Below the pieces are notes generated by a model that was not told the DNA's origin, searched no databases, and worked only from the letters and a program-made list of their open reading frames with translations. Both the position numbers and the translations under genes were made by a program. DNA of 64,000 bases. Source: Solirubrobacter sp963848475 (GTDB lineage Bacteria; Actinomycetota; Thermoleophilia; Solirubrobacterales; Solirubrobacteraceae). The DNA is taken from assembly GCA_963848475.1 (NCBI GenBank), contig CAWKDW010000014.1, forward strand, positions 248,001 through 312,000, in the 5' to 3' direction. Below are positions 60,286 through 64,000 of this stretch, in pieces (position 1 is the stretch's first letter; the number at the start of each line of letters is the position of its first letter).

Positions 60286-61293
60286 CTAAGGACCGGCGGT
60301 CCGATGCCGACGGCGCCGCGTCCTGCTCTCCTCGGCACGATGCCTACGACTCGCTCTCGCCCGCCTCAGCACCGGACCTACCCTCGCGTGCCCTGCGAAG
60401 CCGGAATCGGTGATGGAGCGTCGGGTGGCGGTCGTGGCAGCGGGCGGTTCCGGCGACGCGCCGGTTCCCTCGGACTGCCGAACCCGCTCAAAGCGCAGTT
60501 CGTTGACCACGGCGCCGGCGAGCAGGATCAGCGCCAGGATGTAGAACCAGACGAGCGCGATCAGCACGAAGACCGCGCTCGTCCCGATCCGCAGCGTCGA
60601 GACGTTCGACAGGTAGATCGGGAAGGTGGCGTCGACGATGCCCATGGCCAGCGTCGCGCCGAGCGCGCCCGGCCACACGCACGACCAGGGAATGATGCCC
60701 TTGGGCACGGCCGTGTAGGTGATGCAGAGCGCCAGGAAGAGCACGAGCAGGCCGACCGCGATGCCGCCGTAGTAGATGACGTCGCGGGCGTCGCCGAGGC
60801 CGAACGGCAGATCGCGCGCTCCGGAGACCGCCAGTGCCTGCACCGTCGGCACGGCGACGCTGGCGGCGATGAAGACCAGCACGACCGCGAGCATCCCGAA
60901 GCCGAAGAGCTTCTGGCGCACCCAGGTCCGGCACGGCAGGTGGTAGATGCGGCAGAACGCGGTGTCGAGCGCGCCCCAGAAGGAGGCGCCGACCCACAGG
61001 GAGGAGACGAGCGCGACGATGCCCACCGTCGTCGAGGACTGCTGCAGGCGCCGGACGCCCTCCACCAGCGTGCTCTGGGCCGCGGTCGGGAAGATCGTGC
61101 GCGCGTCGTTGATGACCGAGGCGGCCAGCTCGGGCGAGCGCAGGATCCGGCCCGCGACGAACAGCGCGATCAGCGCCAGCGGGAAGATCGACAGCAGCAG
61201 GTTGAACGCCACCATCGAGGCGAGGCCGGTCAGCCCGTCCTCGTAGGACTTGCGCCAGAAGGCGGCGACGTAGCGGGCGGCGGCGCGAAGCAC
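60286..61293 (-). CDS. YihY/UPF0761 family membrane protein
   Basis: A 335-residue protein with six membrane helices and the YihY (former RNase BN) pattern: YEDGLTGLASMVAFNLLLSIFPLALIAL, VSSLWVGASFWGALDTAFCRIY and TLRIGTSAVFVLIALVWFYILALILLAGA. A basic, low-complexity tail of about 70 residues follows. The cellular role is unknown. It lies between fliN (18-base gap) and fliO, an unusual guest in a flagellar operon. It starts with GTG. Confidence 0.85.
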   Translation of the reverse strand: MLRAAARYVAAFWRKSYEDGLTGLASMVAFNLLLSIFPLALIALFVAGRILRSPELAASVINDARTIFPTAAQSTLVEGVRRLQQSSTTVGIVALVSSLWVGASFWGALDTAFCRIYHLPCRTWVRQKLFGFGMLAVVLVFIAASVAVPTVQALAVSGARDLPFGLGDARDVIYYGGIAVGLLVLFLALCITYTAVPKGIIPWSCVWPGALGATLAMGIVDATFPIYLSNVSTLRIGTSAVFVLIALVWFYILALILLAGAVVNELRFERVRQSEGTGASPEPPAATTATRRSITDSGFAGHARVGPVLRRARASRRHRAEESRTRRRRHRTAGP

Positions 61294-61311
61294 ACCGCCC
61301 GTATACCAGCC

Positions 61312-61672
61312 TTAGGCCTCGTCGCCTGCCGCGTCGGGCACATCCGCGCCCTTGGGCGCGAGCACCTCGGTGACGCGCAGGCCGAACTCCTCGTCGATCA
61401 CGACGACCTCGCCGCGGGCGATCGGCTTGCCGTTGACGAGCAGGTCGACGGGCTCGCCGGCGAGCCGGTTGAGGGTCACGATCGACCCCGGGCCGAGCGC
61501 GAGCGCCTCGCGGATCGTCATCTTCGTACGACCCACCTCGACCGCCAGCTCGACCGAGACGTCGTGCAGGCGCGACAGCTCCTGCGGCCGTGACCGGATG
61601 CGGAGCCGCGACGGGCTCGACCGGTCCTGCCGTGGTTGTCTCGAAGGGTGCGTAGTCGACGGTCTCGGCCAT
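61312..61672 (-). CDS. fliN: Flagellar switch protein FliN, one frameshift
   Basis: The C-terminal domain (LSRLHDVSVELAVEVGRTKMTIREALALGPGSIVTLNRLAGEPVDLLVNGKPIARGEVVVIDEEFGLRVTEV, split here for reading) is the SpoA domain of FliN, part of the C-ring. The N-terminal 31 residues (MAETVDYAPFETTTAGPV) are in another frame; one extra base near 61590 explains it. Repaired length is about 119 residues, short as in FliN. It sits between fliL (10-base gap) and the YihY gene. Confidence 0.85.
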
Positions 61673-61682
61673 TTGGGGTGCC

Positions 61683-62132
61683 TTACTGAACAGTGAGGTC
61701 GGAGAACAGGACGTGCTCGACTTTTACATCGGTGTTCTTCTTGAGCTCCTTGAGGACTTTCTCCTTGAGCTCTTCGCGGCCACGACTCTCGATCAGCTCG
61801 CTGTCCTTGGCGTCGGTCAGCACGTCGGTGATGACGTCGCGCACGACGCCCTCCTGGGTCATGGCGCCGTAGCCCTCGGGCGGCGAGGCGGCCTCATGGC
61901 CACCGGCGGCGACCGTGGAGGTGTCGTCATGGGCCAGGATCAGGCCGATCTGCATCTTCGCGAAGCGGCCGTCGGCGAGGTTGACCAGGAACTCCTTCTG
62001 GAGCATGTAGACGGTGCCGTGGACCCGGACCTTGGGCTTCTCCTCGGCCTTGGCCGGCTTGGCCAGGACGAATTTGTACCCGCCGGCGAGGGCGAGCAGG
62101 AGTACGACGACTGGGACGATTTTCTTGACCAT
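61683..62132 (-). CDS. fliL: Flagellar basal-body protein FliL
   Basis: A 149-residue protein with an N-terminal membrane helix (residues 5-23) and a periplasmic-side FliL domain: GTVYMLQKEFLVNLADGRFAKMQIGL, EGVVRDVITDVLTDAKDSELIESRGREELKEKVLKEL. FliL supports stator function. It lies 27 bases downstream of motB. Confidence 0.92.
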   Translation of the reverse strand: MVKKIVPVVVLLLALAGGYKFVLAKPAKAEEKPKVRVHGTVYMLQKEFLVNLADGRFAKMQIGLILAHDDTSTVAAGGHEAASPPEGYGAMTQEGVVRDVITDVLTDAKDSELIESRGREELKEKVLKELKKNTDVKVEHVLFSDLTVQ

Positions 62133-62159
62133 GGTGATTGTGCGCCTCCGTGCGCGGGG

Positions 62160-63000
62160 TTATGACTCCGTGTCGGTGGTGTGGATGCGGGAGAGGACGA
62201 CCTCGACCCGTCGGTTCTTTGATCGGCCGTCGGGCGTGGAATTCGAGGCGATCGGCTCCTGGCTCGCGTATCCGGCCAGTGACATCCGCCGGGCGAGGAC
62301 GCCGTTCTGCGGCGAAGTCGCGGACGACCGCCGCGGCGCGAGCGCCGGAGAGTTCCCAGTTGGACGGGTACTGCGAGCCGGAGATCGGCTGCGAATCGGT
62401 GTGGCCCTCGACGACGACCGGGTGCGTGCGCTCGTCGCGGACGACGCCGGCGATCTTGTCGACCAGGTGGCTCGCGGCCGGCTTGAGCGTGGCGTCGCCG
62501 GAAGCGAAGAAGACCTTGTCGGTGAGCAGCTGGATGACGAGGCCGCGACGGCGGACGGTGACCTGCACCTTGCCGTTGAGCCCGGCGCCCTTGGAGAGGT
62601 TGTCGATCCGGCGCTTGAGCGCCTTGAAGTCGTCCTCCTCCTGCTTGGCCTTCTTGGCCTCCTCGGCGGCCGTACTTCGAGCTCGTGTTGTTGAGCGCGG
62701 TCAGCGGGCGCATCGAAGGCAGCGGCGGCTCGACCGAAGACTGCTTGGTCGCCTCTGCCGTGGAGCCCGAGTTGATCACCGACTTGCCGCCGCTGAGCAC
62801 GGCGCCCGAGAACGCGTCCTGCAGCGACCGCTGCAGCGCCTCGAACTTGGACGTGTTCACCGAGGAGATCGCGAAGAGCACCATGAAGAGGCAGAACAGG
62901 AGCGTCATCATGTCCGCGAAGGACACGAGCCAGCGCTCCTCGTTCTCATGCTCTTCCTCGTGGTGGCCTCCCCCACGCTTGTGGCTCGCGATGCCGACAT
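62160..63000 (-). CDS. motB: Stator protein MotB, about three frameshifts
   Basis: The plug/membrane part reads RGGGHHEEEHENEERWLVSFADMMTLLFCLFMVLFA, with the essential Asp of the membrane helix in SFADMMTLL. The C-terminal OmpA-like peptidoglycan-binding domain has VEGHTDSQPISGSQYPSNWELSGARAAAV and, after a break, MSLAGYASQEPIASNSTPDGRSKNRRVEVV. Frame changes occur near 62993 (a missing base, the only clear -1), 62665 and 62317 (+1 each). MotB with MotA forms the proton-driven stator. It follows motA by six bases. Confidence 0.85.
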
Positions 63001-63006
63001 GACGGA

Positions 63007-63810
63007 TTACGCGGCCGCCTTCGCGGCCGGCGCGCCCTTGGCCTGGTCGCCCTCGGAGGGACGCTCGCCGGGCGGGACGAAGGTGATCAGCTTCTCCTGG
63101 ACGACACGCGGGTTGTCGCCGGCCTGGATCGAGAGGATGCCCTCGACGATCAGCGCGCGGGAGTGAAGTTCGGCTGCGGAGAGCTGCTTGACGCGCGCGG
63201 AGATCGGCAGGTAGATGACGTTCGCCGAGGCGACGCCGAGCAGCGTGGCGATGAAGGCGGCGGAGATCGACGGGCCGAGCGTCTCGGGCTTGTCGAGGTT
63301 GCCGAGCACGTGGATCAGCCCGAAGACCGTGCCGATGATGCCCATCGTCGGGGCGTAGCCGCCGGCCTTGTCGAACGGCTGCACAGCCGCCGCGTGGCGC
63401 TTGCGCATCGCGTCGTTCTCGGCCTCGAGGATGTCGGCGACGAGGTCCGGGTCCGTGCCGTCGACGACGAGCTGCAGGCCCTTCTTGGTGTACGGGTCCT
63501 CGATCGTGCTGGTGACCTCGTCGAGGGCCAGCAGGCCGTCGCGGCGCGCGGCCTCGGCGTAGCCGACGAGCTCGACGACCTTGGCGTTGAGATCGGGCGC
63601 CTCGGAGTTGAACGCCTTCATGTAGAGCTTCGGGATGCTCTTGACCGACTCGAAGCTCGTGCCCATGATGCAGGCGCCGAGGGTGCCGCCGAGCACGATC
63701 AGCATGGCGGAGGGGTTCAGGATCGCCAGGGGGTTCGAGCCCTCCATGGTCGCTCCGAGGTACAGGCCGGCGATCGCGACGACCAGCCCGATGATGGAAG
63801 AGACCTTCAT
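63007..63810 (-). CDS. motA: Stator protein MotA
   Basis: A 267-residue MotA: GLVVAIAGLYLGATMEGSNPLAILNPSAMLIVLGGTLGA in the first helices, the cytoplasmic loop with conserved charges (RRDGLLALDEVTSTIEDPYTKKGLQLVVDGTDP), and PTMGIIGTVFGLIHVLGNLDKPETLGPSISAAFIATLLGVASANVIYLPIS with conserved prolines. It uses the ion gradient to drive rotation. The ATG overlaps the flbD stop. Confidence 0.95.
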   Translation of the reverse strand: MKVSSIIGLVVAIAGLYLGATMEGSNPLAILNPSAMLIVLGGTLGACIMGTSFESVKSIPKLYMKAFNSEAPDLNAKVVELVGYAEAARRDGLLALDEVTSTIEDPYTKKGLQLVVDGTDPDLVADILEAENDAMRKRHAAAVQPFDKAGGYAPTMGIIGTVFGLIHVLGNLDKPETLGPSISAAFIATLLGVASANVIYLPISARVKQLSAAELHSRALIVEGILSIQAGDNPRVVQEKLITFVPPGERPSEGDQAKGAPAAKAAA

Positions 63811-64000
63811 CGGTCGCTCTCCTCGTGGTCGTGGTTGGGGTACGTGCCGACGGTCGCGCTGACGAGCGTCAGAGCGGCTTCGCTACGGCGACGGGGGGTG
63901 CTGGGGATGCCCGCGGCGAGGATCGACGCGCGCCATGCCTGGATGGCGGCCACGACGACCTCGGGGGTGTCGGAGATCAGCACCTTCTGCTGCGTCGTGA
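63807..64000 (-). CDS. flbD: FlbD-like flagellar protein (5' end outside window)
   Basis: The last 63 codons of a protein whose start is beyond the right edge. QQKVLISDTPEVVVAAIQAWRASI matches the end of FlbD (motility protein found before motA), where a beta strand with KxxVxxS/TPxEVV is followed by a helix. An unusual basic/acidic tail of about 35 residues follows. The stop overlaps the motA start (ATGA), as in the flbD-motA-motB order of other flagellar loci. Confidence 0.7.
   Translation of the reverse strand, partial: TTQQKVLISDTPEVVVAAIQAWRASILAAGIPSTPRRRSEAALTLVSATVGTYPNHDHEESDR

Overview
The window is chromosomal DNA of very high GC with dense, overlapping genes and frequent GTG starts. 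The pairing of a complete-looking flagellar export apparatus with actinobacterial-type envelope genes suggests a motile member of the Thermoleophilia (Solirubrobacter/Conexibacter/Patulibacter type). That placement is inference from gene content and style; no rRNA or tRNA gene is visible.

Layout. (1) 1-9.7 kb, mostly housekeeping: the end of a polytopic membrane protein, an acyltransferase, a cytidylate-kinase-like protein, pyrD, a lytic transglycosylase coupled to a haloalkane-dehalogenase-like hydrolase, an SDR, a GNAT protein, an alpha/beta hydrolase and a DUF3105 protein. (2) 9.7-26 kb, an exopolysaccharide cluster: initiating sugar phosphotransferase, several glycosyltransferases, a Wzx-like flippase, an O-antigen-ligase/Wzy-like protein, a FlgD-Ig-like exported protein, a LytR-C protein, a FlaA1/CapD-type dehydratase and a DUF354 protein. 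(3) 26-29.3 kb: STAS, DedA, uppP and purM. (4) 29.3-42.3 kb, a nonulosonic-acid (pseudaminate/legionaminate-like) locus: PseB-like dehydratase, DegT aminotransferase, PseG-like hydrolase, NeuB synthase, two SpsF-like cytidylyltransferases, a pseudaminate-associated methylase and uncharacterised accessory genes. (5) 42.3-45.3 kb: two small acidic proteins, a CHAP hydrolase and two glycosyltransferases. (6) 45.4-52.2 kb: seven tandem flagellin genes. (7) 52.2-64 kb: small proteins, PilZ, flhF-flhA-flhB-fliR-fliQ-fliP-fliO, a YihY-type gene, fliN-fliL-motB-motA and the end of flbD.

Working together: regions 4-5 plausibly make and attach a nonulosonic acid to the flagellins of region 6, which are exported by the apparatus of region 7. 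The most notable observation is regulatory. Six of the seven flagellin genes and the CHAP gene have a sigma28-type promoter (T[A/C][A/C]A, 15-16 bp, [G/A]CCGA[T/C]). Immediately after the predicted start of transcription, all seven flagellin leaders and the CHAP leader carry a stem-loop with an A-N-G-G-A loop. In six flagellin leaders the Shine-Dalgarno sequence is itself an AAGGA inside a second potential hairpin. This is the architecture expected for two-site CsrA repression.

Caution: at least 14 genes are broken by isolated single-base indels, almost all +1 insertions, across otherwise conserved families (flhA, fliN, motB, flagellins and others). I treat these as probable sequencing errors and give reconstructed spans.
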